DNA from: an uncultured Dyadobacter sp.
GTDB taxonomy: Bacteria; Bacteroidota; Bacteroidia; Cytophagales; Spirosomataceae
Assembly: GCF_946482605.1 (NCBI RefSeq)
Contig: NZ_CAMLSE010000009.1
Coordinates: forward strand, 186,001 to 250,000
Length of the DNA: 64,000 bases
Direction of reading: 5' to 3'
Part shown: positions 1 to 9,538 of the stretch, one piece after another
Layout: each line of letters starts with the position of its first letter
Position numbering within the stretch: the stretch's first letter is position 1
Notes under the pieces: generated by a model
What the model was told of the DNA's origin: nothing
What the model saw: the letters and a program-made list of their open reading frames with translations, nothing else
The model's database searches: none
Made by a program: the position numbers and the translations under genes

Positions 1-2517
1 TTAGGCGAAGCGAAAGAGACTTGCAGAATGTACATCGGAATGGGCATCATCAACCGGTATCTCAAACTTTACCCCGCCGCCATCGAATCCAATTTACAGG
101 CAGAAAGAATTGCCGAACAACACTCATTCACCCTTCAACTGGCCGCCATCTACGGAAATCTGGGCAACATTTACTTTGATAAGCTAGATTACGACCATGC
201 GTTGGAGTACCATCAGAAATCCCTGCCAATTCATCAAGCCCTGGGAGACGAACAAGGCATGGGAAATACGTTCCATAACCTGGCCATGATATATCGGATA
301 CAAAAGCAATACGATAAGGCCCTGGACTATTATAACCGATCACTGGCGATTGATACGAAGAAAAATAACCTGGGTAATATGGCCATTTCTTACAGCGACC
401 TTGCACGGCTTTATATCGCCAGGAATAATTTCCGGGAAGCGTTGCTATATGCGGAGAAATCACTGGCCCTCGCCCGCAAAATTGACGGCAAAGCGCATGA
501 ACAAGCGGCGCTCTCGCTACTGCCACTCATCCATGCAGCATTGGGAAACCTGGATCTGGCGCTGCTGCATCACCAGAGATACACCAGCCTTTCGGACAGT
601 CTTCAGTCGGCGAAGCTCTCGAAACAAATTGCGGACATGCAGGCCCGGTATCATACCGAGCAAAAAAATCGCGAGATCCGGTTGCAGAGCCTTCGCCTGC
701 AAGCCCAGCAGGCTTCGCTTAGCCAGCAACGTACACTGATTGCCGTGCTCATCGCATTTGTACTACTCTGCGGGCTCATCGGCTACCTCCTCTTCAACCG
801 TTACAAACTCCGGCAGCATAACCTGAAGCTGTCACTGGAAAACCAGCAATATCAACTTTCGCAGAAATTGCAGCTCCGCAACGAAGAGACGGAATTACTG
901 CTCACCGAAACGGCCAATATCAAACAGCTGGACCGGGTCAAGTCCCAATTTTTTGCCAATATCTCCCATGAATTCCGTACGCCGCTTCAACTGATTCTGG
1001 CCCCGCTTCAAAAACAGTCACCCATTACCCGGGAGGAAGCTCACATGATGGAGCGCAACGCAAACCGCCTGCTCCGGCTGGTGAACCAGCTGCTCGACCT
1101 TGCAAGGGCTGAAATGGGTATGCTTACACTCCATTATCAATGGGATAATTTAATTGGTTTCCTTCGCCAAACGGCCCTTTACTTCGAGCCGATGGCTACG
1201 GCTAAAAAGCTGCATTATCAAATTGATTTACCGGCCAGCGAACCGTTGGTTGCTTACGACGCCGACAAACTTGAAAAAATTGTCTACAATTTATTGTCGA
1301 ATGCGATCAAGTTCACGCCTTCCGGCGGCGAAGTGACGCTCCGGGCGGAGCTCCGGGCCGAAGGGAGCGATCAAACCGGTATCCAGCTTATCGTAAGCGA
1401 TTCGGGTGTCGGTATGCCCGAATCGCTGCAAACCAGAATTTTCGATCGGTTTTATCAGATCGATTCTTCTCAAACGCGCGCATTCGAGGGCAGCGGTCTG
1501 GGATTGGCGTTGACCAAAGAGCTCGTCGACCTGCATAACGGCTCTATCCGCGTAACCAGTCTCCCCGAATCGGGAAGTACCTTCGTGGTATGGCTCCCGT
1601 TGAAGACCGACGTGCCGTCGCTACATCATAATGCATTGCACAGGGTGGTATCGACCATAGGCAACACCCAATCGTCCGACACAACCAATGCAATTCCCGA
1701 CCTCCTCACGAAACAAGAGCGAGTGGAGCTTACCCAGGAAGATAAACCAACGCTTTTGCTGGTAGAAGACCACCCGGAGTTGAATCACTACCTCCGGCAG
1801 GAACTTTCCGACCGGTTCCAGGTGGTGCATGCCATGCAGGGCGATGAAGGGCTGCTGGTGGCGCGCAGTCTGATCCCCGACCTGATTATTTCCGATATCA
1901 TGATGCCGGTTATGGATGGTTTTTCCTTAACCCGCTGCCTTAAAGAAGACGATCTGACAAGCCACATTCCTGTGATCCTGCTCACGGCCAAAGACGATAT
2001 CGATTCCCGCATGGAAGGCTTTGAACTTGGAGCCGAACAGTACCTGGCCAAACCTTTTGTGTTGGACGAACTGGTAGCGCGCATCAACAGTCTCCTTACG
2101 CAACGGCATCTGTTACGCAAAAAATACAGCCGGGAAGTGATACTGCAACCCACCGCGGCGCCCATACGCGACAGAGAGGCTGAGTTTCTTGAAAAAACGA
2201 TACGGATCATCGACCAACACCTGGCCGAGGAATCCTTTAGCGTGGAAATTCTTCAGCAGGAAATGGGTATGAGCCGAATGCAGCTGCACAGAAAATTGAA
2301 AGCCCTCACCGATCAGTCGGCATCCGATTTCATTCGATACATCCGCCTGCAAAGGGCAGCCGACCTGTTGCGGCAATCCGGCAGCCCGGTCGCCGAGGTT
2401 GCCTACCTGTCGGGTTTCAATCACCTCTCCTATTTTTCCAAATGCTTTAAGGAGCAATTTGGCATACTACCTTCCGAATTTGCCAGGCAAAAAAGCAGCA
2501 GCAGTTCAAAAATATAA
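1..2517 (+). CDS. Hybrid two-component sensor/regulator with TPR repeats, 5' end outside the window
   Basis: The reading frame is open from base 1, so the gene is cut by the window edge; the ATG at base 28 lies inside a TPR array and is probably not the true start. Numbering from that ATG: TPR repeats 1-200, coiled coil near 200-235, one membrane helix about 236-256, HisKA with phospho-accepting His314 (ISHEFRTP), HATPase with N-box near 421 and G1 box DSGVGMP near 457, receiver domain from about 575 with phospho-acceptor Asp623 (SDIMMP), and a C-terminal AraC-type helix-turn-helix from about 720. It is a one-protein phosphorelay: TPR region as sensor, DNA binding at the far end. It lies 178 bases upstream of the exported-protein genes at 2696-6411, which are plausible but unproven targets. 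Confidence 0.93.
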   Translation, partial: LGEAKETCRMYIGMGIINRYLKLYPAAIESNLQAERIAEQHSFTLQLAAIYGNLGNIYFDKLDYDHALEYHQKSLPIHQALGDEQGMGNTFHNLAMIYRIQKQYDKALDYYNRSLAIDTKKNNLGNMAISYSDLARLYIARNNFREALLYAEKSLALARKIDGKAHEQAALSLLPLIHAALGNLDLALLHHQRYTSLSDSLQSAKLSKQIADMQARYHTEQKNREIRLQSLRLQAQQASLSQQRTLIAVLIAFVLLCGLIGYLLFNRYKLRQHNLKLSLENQQYQLSQKLQLRNEETELLLTETANIKQLDRVKSQFFANISHEFRTPLQLILAPLQKQSPITREEAHMMERNANRLLRLVNQLLDLARAEMGMLTLHYQWDNLIGFLRQTALYFEPMATAKKLHYQIDLPASEPLVAYDADKLEKIVYNLLSNAIKFTPSGGEVTLRAELRAEGSDQTGIQLIVSDSGVGMPESLQTRIFDRFYQIDSSQTRAFEGSGLGLALTKELVDLHNGSIRVTSLPESGSTFVVWLPLKTDVPSLHHNALHRVVSTIGNTQSSDTTNAIPDLLTKQERVELTQEDKPTLLLVEDHPELNHYLRQELSDRFQVVHAMQGDEGLLVARSLIPDLIISDIMMPVMDGFSLTRCLKEDDLTSHIPVILLTAKDDIDSRMEGFELGAEQYLAKPFVLDELVARINSLLTQRHLLRKKYSREVILQPTAAPIRDREAEFLEKTIRIIDQHLAEESFSVEILQQEMGMSRMQLHRKLKALTDQSASDFIRYIRLQRAADLLRQSGSPVAEVAYLSGFNHLSYFSKCFKEQFGILPSEFARQKSSSSSKI

Positions 2518-2549
2518 TTTCAAATAACTGATTTACAAATATTTAATAT

Positions 2550-2584
2550 AAATATTAGCGCATGTTATATCAGTGCTAATATTT
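2550..2584 (+). terminator. AT-rich hairpin after the hybrid sensor gene
   Basis: A perfect 10-bp inverted repeat (AAATATTAGC / GCTAATATTT) with a 15-base loop lies 33 bases after the stop codon. There is no following T-run, so it could be a weak terminator, a transcript-stabilising stem or a binding site. Confidence 0.4.
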
Positions 2585-2621
2585 GGGAAATGCGTGTTAA
2601 ACGGTTCGCCGGGGTCCATAC

Positions 2622-2629
2622 TAGTTTTG
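2622..2629 (+). promoter_or_regulatory. Possible -7 promoter element (TAGTTTTG) for the 2696 gene
   Basis: The octamer matches the Bacteroidota -7 consensus TAnnTTTG and lies 66 bases before the start codon. No TTG -33 element is at the expected distance, so this is a half match only. Confidence 0.3.
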
Positions 2630-2695
2630 CTGTCACAAGGTATTCGCCGAATCACCTCTAAGCAGTAGGCATCCTCACCATTTACTTTTTAACCA

Positions 2696-3982
2696 ATGAA
2701 ATCAGTAAACGCGGCAGCGTTTTTTATCCTGCTCTCCCTGGTCAATCCGAATCAGCTCTTCGCCCAATGGTTTACAGTCGGAGGCAATGAGTACGTGCTA
2801 CCCAGCGTAAAAGTCGGGATTGGCACACCCAATCCCCAGCGAAATTTGGACGTACTAAACACCGTTGACACCTACATCCGGGTAGGCTCGTTAGGCGGCA
2901 ATCAAATGAGTGACCTGACTGCGGGTCTGGAACTCCGCAGAAGTTTGTTCAACGGCACCTCCACCACCTGGTCGATCAACAATGAGTCTACCTTCCGCAT
3001 CCGGAATAACGGCAAGGCATTGTTTGCGATGAGCCCGACGGCCGTTCGGATGGGTGCCGCCGTCAACGACCCCGTCGAAGTGACGATCCACGGGCAGAAT
3101 GTTACCCAGAATGGCGGTTCTCTGGATGGCGGCGCCCTCACGCTGACCTCCATGGTGGGCAGCAACACGCATACCGTGCACATCGATGGAAACCAGATGG
3201 AAAGTTCGGACCCATTCTACCTGAACAATACCTCGGATAAAGATGTCCTGCTCGCCAATGGCGGAGGGCGTGTCAAAGTTGGGACAACGGACAATGAGGC
3301 GCGGCTAAGCATTGCTTCCGAAGCCGACATGCAGCTTAAACTGATCAATCCGGGAAGTGGAGGTGCCGCCTGGCGGATTGGCGTGGCCAACTCGAACTGG
3401 TCGGCCGGGGCCGGGAAGCTTGTATTTTCCAAAACCGCAAGTTCTTCCGACGCAGCCATGGTCATTACACCCGCCGGAAACGTCGGCATCGGCCTGACAA
3501 CCCCTTCCAAAACGTTACACGTCAACGGGACTACATCGACCAAAGTGCTTGAAATTACCGGTGGCGCCGACCTGGCCGAACACTTTGATATCGATGGCGG
3601 CGAAGCATTGCTTCCAGGCACGGTAGTAAGCATTGACCCCGCCAAGCCCGGGCAGCTGCGGGAAGCCAGTGATGCCTACGACAAAACAGTCGCCGGTATC
3701 ATCAGCGGCGCCGGCGAAGTTCAGCCCGGTATGCTGATGGGCCAGGCAGGCACCCTCGCCAGCGGAAAATATCCCGTTGCCCTGACGGGACGGGTTTATT
3801 GCCGGGTCGACGCGAAGTTCGGGGCCATTCGCCCGGGCGATTTGCTGACCACTTCCGCCACGGCCGGCCATGCTATGAAAGTGGCCGATGGCGGGCAGGC
3901 ACAGGGAGCTATTATCGGTAAAGCGATGACGGGACTGGAAACGGGCCGTGGGTTAGTGCTGGTGTTGGTTAGTCTTCAATAG
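2696..3982 (+). CDS. Exported tail-fibre-like repeat protein
   Basis: 428 residues. Residues 1-23 form a signal peptide ending LFAQ. The next 270 residues are Gly/Asn/Thr-rich with recurring VGIGT- and VGIGLTTP-type segments, as in the long fibre-like beta-structured proteins common in Bacteroidota. The last 140 residues are a compact domain starting at ADLAEHFDI, with short repeated motifs such as GTVVSID, VAGIISG and GDLLTTS. This C-terminal module recurs on fibre-like proteins, but I know no proven biochemical role. It has no recognisable T9SS tail. The gene is first in a probable operon with the T9SS cargo at 4004 (21-base gap) and the CsgG-like gene at 5857. Probably a cell-surface structural or adhesive protein. 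Confidence 0.75.
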   Translation: MKSVNAAAFFILLSLVNPNQLFAQWFTVGGNEYVLPSVKVGIGTPNPQRNLDVLNTVDTYIRVGSLGGNQMSDLTAGLELRRSLFNGTSTTWSINNESTFRIRNNGKALFAMSPTAVRMGAAVNDPVEVTIHGQNVTQNGGSLDGGALTLTSMVGSNTHTVHIDGNQMESSDPFYLNNTSDKDVLLANGGGRVKVGTTDNEARLSIASEADMQLKLINPGSGGAAWRIGVANSNWSAGAGKLVFSKTASSSDAAMVITPAGNVGIGLTTPSKTLHVNGTTSTKVLEITGGADLAEHFDIDGGEALLPGTVVSIDPAKPGQLREASDAYDKTVAGIISGAGEVQPGMLMGQAGTLASGKYPVALTGRVYCRVDAKFGAIRPGDLLTTSATAGHAMKVADGGQAQGAIIGKAMTGLETGRGLVLVLVSLQ

Positions 3983-4003
3983 GTGCATTAATCATTGGAG
4001 ATC

Positions 4004-5821
4004 ATGAAATTAATCAACACCTTATTCCTCGGCCTGACCTGCTTGTACTGCGGGCCGGCAGTGGCCCAGACGGTGATACCGCAGTCATTCCACTACCAGG
4101 CGGATACGAGCGGCGACAATCATCCGCGGTTCCTCACGCAGGTAACCTGGTCGAATACCGCTTTTCTTCGGCTGTATTTCAAAGGCACTCAATTGGGTAA
4201 AAGCAGCCTGCTGGTGCTGGAAGGCACCGATGGCGCCCGACAAGAACTTCGGAGTGAGGACCTGGACAACTGGCATTACAGTTCTGCCTATTTCAATGGC
4301 CAATCGGTGAATGTTTCGCTTGTGGCGGCACCTGGCGACCGGAATACGGTCATCATAAGCTCCATTAAGGTAAGTAGCGGGCCAGTCGGCATTGCCGGGG
4401 CGGCGAGTCGGTCTAAGCAAGCTTTCGCGGATCAGCAGCTTTCAGCGGCAAGATCGGTGAGTTCGGCCAGTGATTACCCCTATGCGGGCGCAGTCGGCAG
4501 ATTTACCAACGGAAGCGAATCGCACGGCACCGGCTGGATCGCCCCCAACGGAGCCATCGTGACGTCTGCCCTCATTTACAGCAACTACATCGAGAACGAA
4601 TCTTACGACGTCATTGAGTTTAATGTACCACCTTCGAATGGGACGACCGTGAACCACCCCTCTCCCCAGGATCAGTATCCGGTATCGACCGCAAACAACG
4701 AGGTAGTTGAACATTCGACCATTGTACCCTATAAATACCTGGAAAAACAGACAACTATCATGGCCGGCTACGCGATCATCCCTCCGCTCCCCAACAGCAC
4801 CGGATTCAGGCCCGGAGAGCGGCAGCAGGAGTATTTTCGGATCGTGCGCAATCCCAACTCTTCCATTATCGAATCGATGGGTGATGTTCCGGTCGAAATA
4901 CCTCACTACGGCGTGCTCCCGGGCATGGCGGGTGGTAGCGGGTATAGGACACTTCATGTGGCGCAGACATCCTTATTTAAACAGAACGATTACCTCTCGG
5001 TTTGGGCTGGCGCCAATCGCGATGAATTTGCGCTCCACGATCAGATTGAAGTTGTCCATACACCCGGACCTGCATACGGAAGCGATGGCGGAGCACCCGT
5101 CGCCTACCAGGGATCGAATGTGGCCATCGGAGTACATGTGAACGATGGCATCGACGGTATGGCACCCGTGGCAATGGGTTTCCGGGACGACGACTTCCGA
5201 AACCAGCTAGCCTACTTCTATTCTGCAAATTCCGTGTACGTGGACCCCGATGGATTGTATAACCCCGCTACCGGTGCCATAGACAAGCCCTATCTCACGC
5301 TGCAATTTGCGGCGCAGCATGCGCCCGTAGGCTCACAGGTATATGTTGCCCGCAGCTCGTATCAGGGACCGCTCACCATTAACCGCGCCATGACGTTGCG
5401 CGCGCCGGTAGGCAGCGTTACCATTGGTGCATCGAATGCGGGCGCCAGGCAGGGAGCCGAAGGAGGTTTCGCCAAAGAGGTGGCAATGGCGGAGACGATG
5501 GCTTCCTTTAAGCAACCGGAAAAGGCGGAAACAGCCGGAACGCTCAAAGCATACCCCAATCCATTCAAAGACCAGACCGAAATAGCCTACCAGCTTCCGG
5601 AAAACAGCGCTGTATCGGTCAGTATCTATACGCATGCCGGAGCACGTGTGGCGGGTTTTTCAACTAAAAATGCAAAGTCCGGGCCGCATAAGCTACCCTG
5701 GAACGGCACCGATTACCAGGGAAAACCGCTCCCTCCCGGCTTGTACCTGGTAACGATTACTTATGGAAATCAAAACTTTACAACGAAAGTATTAAAACAC
5801 TTAGCCTTTACCGGCAGCTGA
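4004..5821 (+). CDS. T9SS-secreted protein with a degenerate trypsin-like domain
   Basis: 605 residues from the ATG at 4004; a TTG at 3995 would add three residues, but the ATG starts a clean signal peptide (1-22, ending AVAQ) with GGAG just upstream. Residues about 165-410 resemble V8/trypsin-like serine proteases: GTGWIAPNG followed by VTSAL at the place of the usual TxAH, and GSDGGAPV at the place of GDSGGP. Leu190 would replace the catalytic His and Asp361 the catalytic Ser, so the domain looks inactive. A short segment at about 410-485 resembles a DUF1565/pectate-lyase-like beta-helix start. Residues about 525-605 form a type IX secretion type A sorting domain (LKAYPNPF, YQLPENSAVSVSIY, PGLYLVTI). 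Predicted to cross the outer membrane by T9SS and act as a binding or scaffold protein at the surface. Confidence 0.85.
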   Translation: MKLINTLFLGLTCLYCGPAVAQTVIPQSFHYQADTSGDNHPRFLTQVTWSNTAFLRLYFKGTQLGKSSLLVLEGTDGARQELRSEDLDNWHYSSAYFNGQSVNVSLVAAPGDRNTVIISSIKVSSGPVGIAGAASRSKQAFADQQLSAARSVSSASDYPYAGAVGRFTNGSESHGTGWIAPNGAIVTSALIYSNYIENESYDVIEFNVPPSNGTTVNHPSPQDQYPVSTANNEVVEHSTIVPYKYLEKQTTIMAGYAIIPPLPNSTGFRPGERQQEYFRIVRNPNSSIIESMGDVPVEIPHYGVLPGMAGGSGYRTLHVAQTSLFKQNDYLSVWAGANRDEFALHDQIEVVHTPGPAYGSDGGAPVAYQGSNVAIGVHVNDGIDGMAPVAMGFRDDDFRNQLAYFYSANSVYVDPDGLYNPATGAIDKPYLTLQFAAQHAPVGSQVYVARSSYQGPLTINRAMTLRAPVGSVTIGASNAGARQGAEGGFAKEVAMAETMASFKQPEKAETAGTLKAYPNPFKDQTEIAYQLPENSAVSVSIYTHAGARVAGFSTKNAKSGPHKLPWNGTDYQGKPLPPGLYLVTITYGNQNFTTKVLKHLAFTGS

Positions 5822-5856
5822 TGCTTTTGTACTGAAATCACTAAAATCTATACAGC

Positions 5857-6411
5857 ATGAAAAAAATGATAAAAAACGTATTAGCGGCGATCACTTTAGG
5901 AGCCGCATTCACGAGTGGAGCAACCGGAGGCACTACGATGCCTGCGGAACAAAAAGACAAGGTTAAGGTTGCCGTGGTGGAATTCACGCCCGGTCCGGAT
6001 ATTTCGATCATGAGCTTCGAGGCCAAACGGCAACTTCAGGCCAGCATCGCGTTCGAACTTTACAAAACTCAAAAGTTTGACGTAGTAGATGTAAGGCACA
6101 CCAGAGATGCCTCGCAGGCCATTCTGACGGCGATAAACGGAGAGTCGACGGAAGCTGCGGTGCGCGTTGGAAAGCAACTCGGTGTCAGTTATGTACTGAC
6201 AGGAATTGTCACGGAATACAATACCCAAGGCTCCGCGACGCTCACAACGCGACTGGTAGAAGTGTCGACAGGGAAGGTCAAACATACCGCGGCCACTTCG
6301 CAGCAAGCCATTTCGAAAGTCTCTACAGGGGGAGCGGCGGAAATGGCAGCAAAGGTGCTTAAACCGCTGATCCAAAAACTATCGGTCTCGCTCGCGGCAT
6401 CGGCATTCTGA
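5857..6411 (+). CDS. CsgG/TolB-like exported protein
   Basis: 184 residues. An N-terminal hydrophobic stretch (MIKNVLAAITLGAAFTSGA) looks like a signal peptide but has no lipobox Cys, unlike true CsgG lipoproteins. The rest matches the CsgG/TolB-N type alpha-beta fold: VKVAVVEFTPGPD, then a helix, KFDVVDVR, a helix with VGKQLGVSYVLTGIVTEY, and TRLVEVSTGKV. It lacks the membrane-inserting segments needed to form the CsgG pore, so it is more likely a periplasmic accessory protein. It is last in the 2696-6411 gene set and is followed by a strong terminator. Confidence 0.75.
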   Translation: MKKMIKNVLAAITLGAAFTSGATGGTTMPAEQKDKVKVAVVEFTPGPDISIMSFEAKRQLQASIAFELYKTQKFDVVDVRHTRDASQAILTAINGESTEAAVRVGKQLGVSYVLTGIVTEYNTQGSATLTTRLVEVSTGKVKHTAATSQQAISKVSTGGAAEMAAKVLKPLIQKLSVSLAASAF

Positions 6412-6470
6412 TTGAGCCATGTCGCCTAGCCAGCCAGCTAGCGGCGTATTTGCAAAATACCTGCCTGATC

Positions 6471-6506
6471 AAAGATATGGGATTTCGGTTCCATATCTTT
6501 TTTTTC
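6471..6506 (+). terminator. Intrinsic terminator after the CsgG-like gene
   Basis: Perfect stem AAAGATATGG / CCATATCTTT with a 10-base loop, followed by an unbroken T-run. It closes the operon at 2696-6411. Confidence 0.85.
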
Positions 6507-6718
6507 TCAAAAGGAAGCAGTAAGTTATAAAGCCGATTCCACCGGTTTTCATTCGATTCTCCCCGTTTATCAAGCTTGCAAAATCAGCCTGGCTTTTTAT
6601 GCCAGTTTTGATTTAAAATAACACAACATCAAAAGACATGGGTCGGAACAGAAAAACAGGGGAAACAAGATGGCGAAATCCATCAGGCGCTGTCGTCATT
6701 TCTCCGAAATAATCTGCC
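6507..6718. other. Intergenic region before the TPM gene
   Basis: No coding signal. A short CTGGC/GCCAG stem-loop at about 6591-6605 is the only structure seen; there is no complete TAnnTTTG element, although CAGTTTTG near 6603 comes close. The promoter of the 6719 gene set must lie here or overlap it. Confidence 0.5.
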
Positions 6719-8245
6719 ATGAATCAGACTTCTGCATTGACCCGGATCTGCTTGTTGTTGCTCCTTCTCCTATCGGGACTGCGCGGGTCCGCACAGCCTT
6801 ACACGGTTGAAACAATTCCCAATCCCAAGCAAAGCAGCAGTCCGGATTACGTCAGCAACCCCGACCACATACTGAGTGCCGATGCCGTAATGCAGATCAA
6901 CGCGATACTCAGGACCCTGGAAGATTCCACGACCACGCAAGTGGCCGTCGTGTGCGTCAATACGATCGGCGAGGCGGTTCCCAAGGACTTTGCTACGGCA
7001 TTGTTCAAGAAATGGGGACTCGGTTATCAGCAGAAAAACAATGGCCTGCTGGTACTGCTCGTCAAAGACCAGCACCGGATAGAGATGGAAACCGGCTATG
7101 GCCTCGAAGGAATTCTTCCTGACGCGGTTTGCAAAAGGATACAGGTTGAAAAAATGGTCCCGCAGGCTAAAACCGGCGATTTCGACGGGGCGCTAATCGA
7201 AGGATCGAAGGAGATCGCACGGCTCATCAGCGAGCCTGCGGCCAAAGCGGAGGTATACGACACCTCCAAATATGATCCCGGCAAACCGCTCGAAGATTCA
7301 GGCGTATTCGTCGTTTTCCTGCTATTGGTCCCGTGCCTATTTGTGTTCAGAGGCGTTGCATTTTTAGCCAAAAAAAGGAATCCGGTTGCAAATCAGATCG
7401 AAAAGGCCGTATCGCAAGCCAGGGGGAGGTGGGCCTGGGGCCTGGCGCTGCATATGGTCATGCCGTTAATCCTTGGCTGGATCGTGATCGAATTGCGTGC
7501 CCCATTGTCATTGCAAGGCTGGCAAATATTAACGATCATGTACGCCGACGCCGCCGCCGTTGCGTGGGATGGCCGCAGGAGAAGGAAAAATGCTTTCGAA
7601 AAGCTTTTTTCAAACTCTACGGAACCGGAACGGTACTCCCGCGAAAAAGCGTCCGGCCTGAACAGTTGGCTGAATATGGTGGTCTTTCCAATGCCTTTTG
7701 TCTGGCTGAAAATCAAGGATAACCAGGCACTCGATCACCTGCGAAACCATACCCGCCAGACATCAGACGGATTTGTGCTGACTAAAACTGAAAATAAGGA
7801 GCGGGACGCATTTTTATCAGACTACCAGAAAGTAGAACAGGAGTTGAAGACCGTCGACTATGATGTCTGGCGGAATGAAAAGCATCATGTTATGCAGATA
7901 GTCGGGTACGAAAACATGTCCATAACAAAGTACGAACGCTGCAACCGGTGCAATTCAAAAGCCATGTGCCTTACCGGCGACCGCATTGTAAAGGAAGCCA
8001 CGGAGGACGAGGAAGGAAGCGGCATCAAAGACAACACCTGTAAAGCCTGCGGTCAGCACCGGGAAACAGGATACAGCATTCCGAAGGTCATTGCCGCTGC
8101 GGCCGCAAGCACCAACCCGTCGCGCACTTATTCGTCGTCCGGCAGCAGCTCGTGGAGCGGGTCGTCGGGCAGCAGCTCGTCAAGCAGCAGCAGTAGCTGG
8201 GGAGGAGGAAGCTCGGGCGGAGGCGGTGCCGGCAGCAGCTGGTAA
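6719..8245 (+). CDS. TPM domain membrane protein with a zinc-ribbon-like Cys cluster
   Basis: 508 residues. Signal peptide 1-25 (ending GSAQ), then a TPM (YgcG/TLP18.3) domain at about 30-170 with the family motifs VAVVCVNTIG, KKWGLG and GYGLEGILPDAV. Two membrane segments follow, about 196-217 and 241-260. A C-terminal region carries two CxxC pairs (CNRC at about 405 and CKAC at about 442), which could bind zinc. The tail is a run of Ser and Gly ending GGGGAGSSW, the usual end of this family. TPM proteins have been linked to photosystem II repair in plants and to membrane processes in bacteria, but the bacterial role is not settled. It is first in a same-strand set of five envelope genes. 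Confidence 0.85.
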   Translation: MNQTSALTRICLLLLLLLSGLRGSAQPYTVETIPNPKQSSSPDYVSNPDHILSADAVMQINAILRTLEDSTTTQVAVVCVNTIGEAVPKDFATALFKKWGLGYQQKNNGLLVLLVKDQHRIEMETGYGLEGILPDAVCKRIQVEKMVPQAKTGDFDGALIEGSKEIARLISEPAAKAEVYDTSKYDPGKPLEDSGVFVVFLLLVPCLFVFRGVAFLAKKRNPVANQIEKAVSQARGRWAWGLALHMVMPLILGWIVIELRAPLSLQGWQILTIMYADAAAVAWDGRRRRKNAFEKLFSNSTEPERYSREKASGLNSWLNMVVFPMPFVWLKIKDNQALDHLRNHTRQTSDGFVLTKTENKERDAFLSDYQKVEQELKTVDYDVWRNEKHHVMQIVGYENMSITKYERCNRCNSKAMCLTGDRIVKEATEDEEGSGIKDNTCKACGQHRETGYSIPKVIAAAAASTNPSRTYSSSGSSSWSGSSGSSSSSSSSSWGGGSSGGGGAGSSW

Positions 8246-8339
8246 CATCCAACCTTCTCAAGTGCGAAGACCGGCTCAGAAGGCAGGACAAACGTTGGAA
8301 GCCCGGGTTATCGACCATGCATTTTTGACAAAATAAAAG

Positions 8340-9527
8340 ATGATGCTTAAAGTGATCGCCGGGCTTGTCGTGCTGTCCGCTCTTTTCATGTTAGGATTAG
8401 GCCTTTATCGCGAATACATTCCCGATCAGGCTCCTAAACCCTATTTCGGGGCTGCCGCAGCAATCGAACAGATGGACATTCCGTTGCCGTTTCCCGACGG
8501 GCCCATTTATGAGGCATCTCCCGATCCATCCATCATCACCGGATTGCGAAGAAAGGCGTCGGGAAGGTCGGAGGTTACCGGATATGACCGCAAAACGGCG
8601 AAGATGTTGTGGAGTATCAACTTCTCCGGTGAGCTGATCGGCCAGACAGACGATGCGTTGCTGATGTATGAACCGGCAGAATCGACGGTATATTTTATCA
8701 ATCCGGTTAATGGCAGGACTACCCGGAAAATCTCGCCGCAGCCTGATGCTATAACCCGCCCGTCGAGCCTGTATATGGGCATGGCGTTCACCGATCTGCT
8801 TTACATTACCACAAAACCACTTTATGGCAGCGTTATCGCGAACAATGAGGGCGTTACAGACACTACCCTGCAAATTGGAATTACCGCAAAAAACTGGCTC
8901 ACCAATGAAATAGCATGGTTTTTACCACCTGTAAAACAGATCGTTACCATTGAATACAAACCTGTCGTTTCCGGCGATAAAGTAATGGTAGTCAACCCGG
9001 AACAAAAAGTCGGAGCGGGGCATTCATTTCAGATTGTTTCTCTCAAAACCGGACAGGAACTGTATCGCGGCGTGACGGAAGGCACCTATTTCCCTATCGG
9101 TAAAGAGCGGTTTTTTGAAAAAACCAACTCATTTGTGAGACGGATCGATCCGTTCACGCAAAAAGAGATCTGGCGCATCGACGGTTATTTTCCGTTCGGC
9201 CATCTTTCGGAGATCGCCGGCCAGTTAACGATCATTTCACGTCATTCAGACGGCGCTCAAAACAGCCTACGTATTGTCGATAGCGTTACCGGGAAGCAAA
9301 GAAAGGTATTCGACCTGCCTTTTTTCAAGGAGACAAGCATCCATGGCGCGTTCCTTTCCGCCGACAACCGGGTATTCCTTCATTTCAAAGCAAGCGATCC
9401 GAAAAACCCGGGGAAGCAGCTTTACGACTATTGGGTACATTATGACCCGCAAACCCGGAGCGCCTTGTCGCGAACGAACTTCCACAGCGAATCAATCAGC
9501 AGCTTACTTCCATTCATAAATCTATAA
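8340..9527 (+). CDS. Membrane-anchored beta-propeller-like protein (PQQ-like repeats)
   Basis: 395 residues. An N-terminal hydrophobic helix (about 5-20) could be a signal anchor. The body has repeating blades of the PQQ/YncE type: TGYDRKTAKMLWSINF, YFINPVNGRTTRKI, RRIDPFTQKEIWRIDGYFPFG and RIVDSVTGKQRKVFDL. No metal-binding or catalytic residues of true quinoprotein dehydrogenases are apparent, so a binding or scaffolding role is more likely. Two in-frame ATGs, 8340 and 8343, are equally possible starts. It is followed after 11 bases by the gene at 9539. Confidence 0.65.
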   Translation: MMLKVIAGLVVLSALFMLGLGLYREYIPDQAPKPYFGAAAAIEQMDIPLPFPDGPIYEASPDPSIITGLRRKASGRSEVTGYDRKTAKMLWSINFSGELIGQTDDALLMYEPAESTVYFINPVNGRTTRKISPQPDAITRPSSLYMGMAFTDLLYITTKPLYGSVIANNEGVTDTTLQIGITAKNWLTNEIAWFLPPVKQIVTIEYKPVVSGDKVMVVNPEQKVGAGHSFQIVSLKTGQELYRGVTEGTYFPIGKERFFEKTNSFVRRIDPFTQKEIWRIDGYFPFGHLSEIAGQLTIISRHSDGAQNSLRIVDSVTGKQRKVFDLPFFKETSIHGAFLSADNRVFLHFKASDPKNPGKQLYDYWVHYDPQTRSALSRTNFHSESISSLLPFINL

Positions 9528-9538
9528 TCACTTCACGA

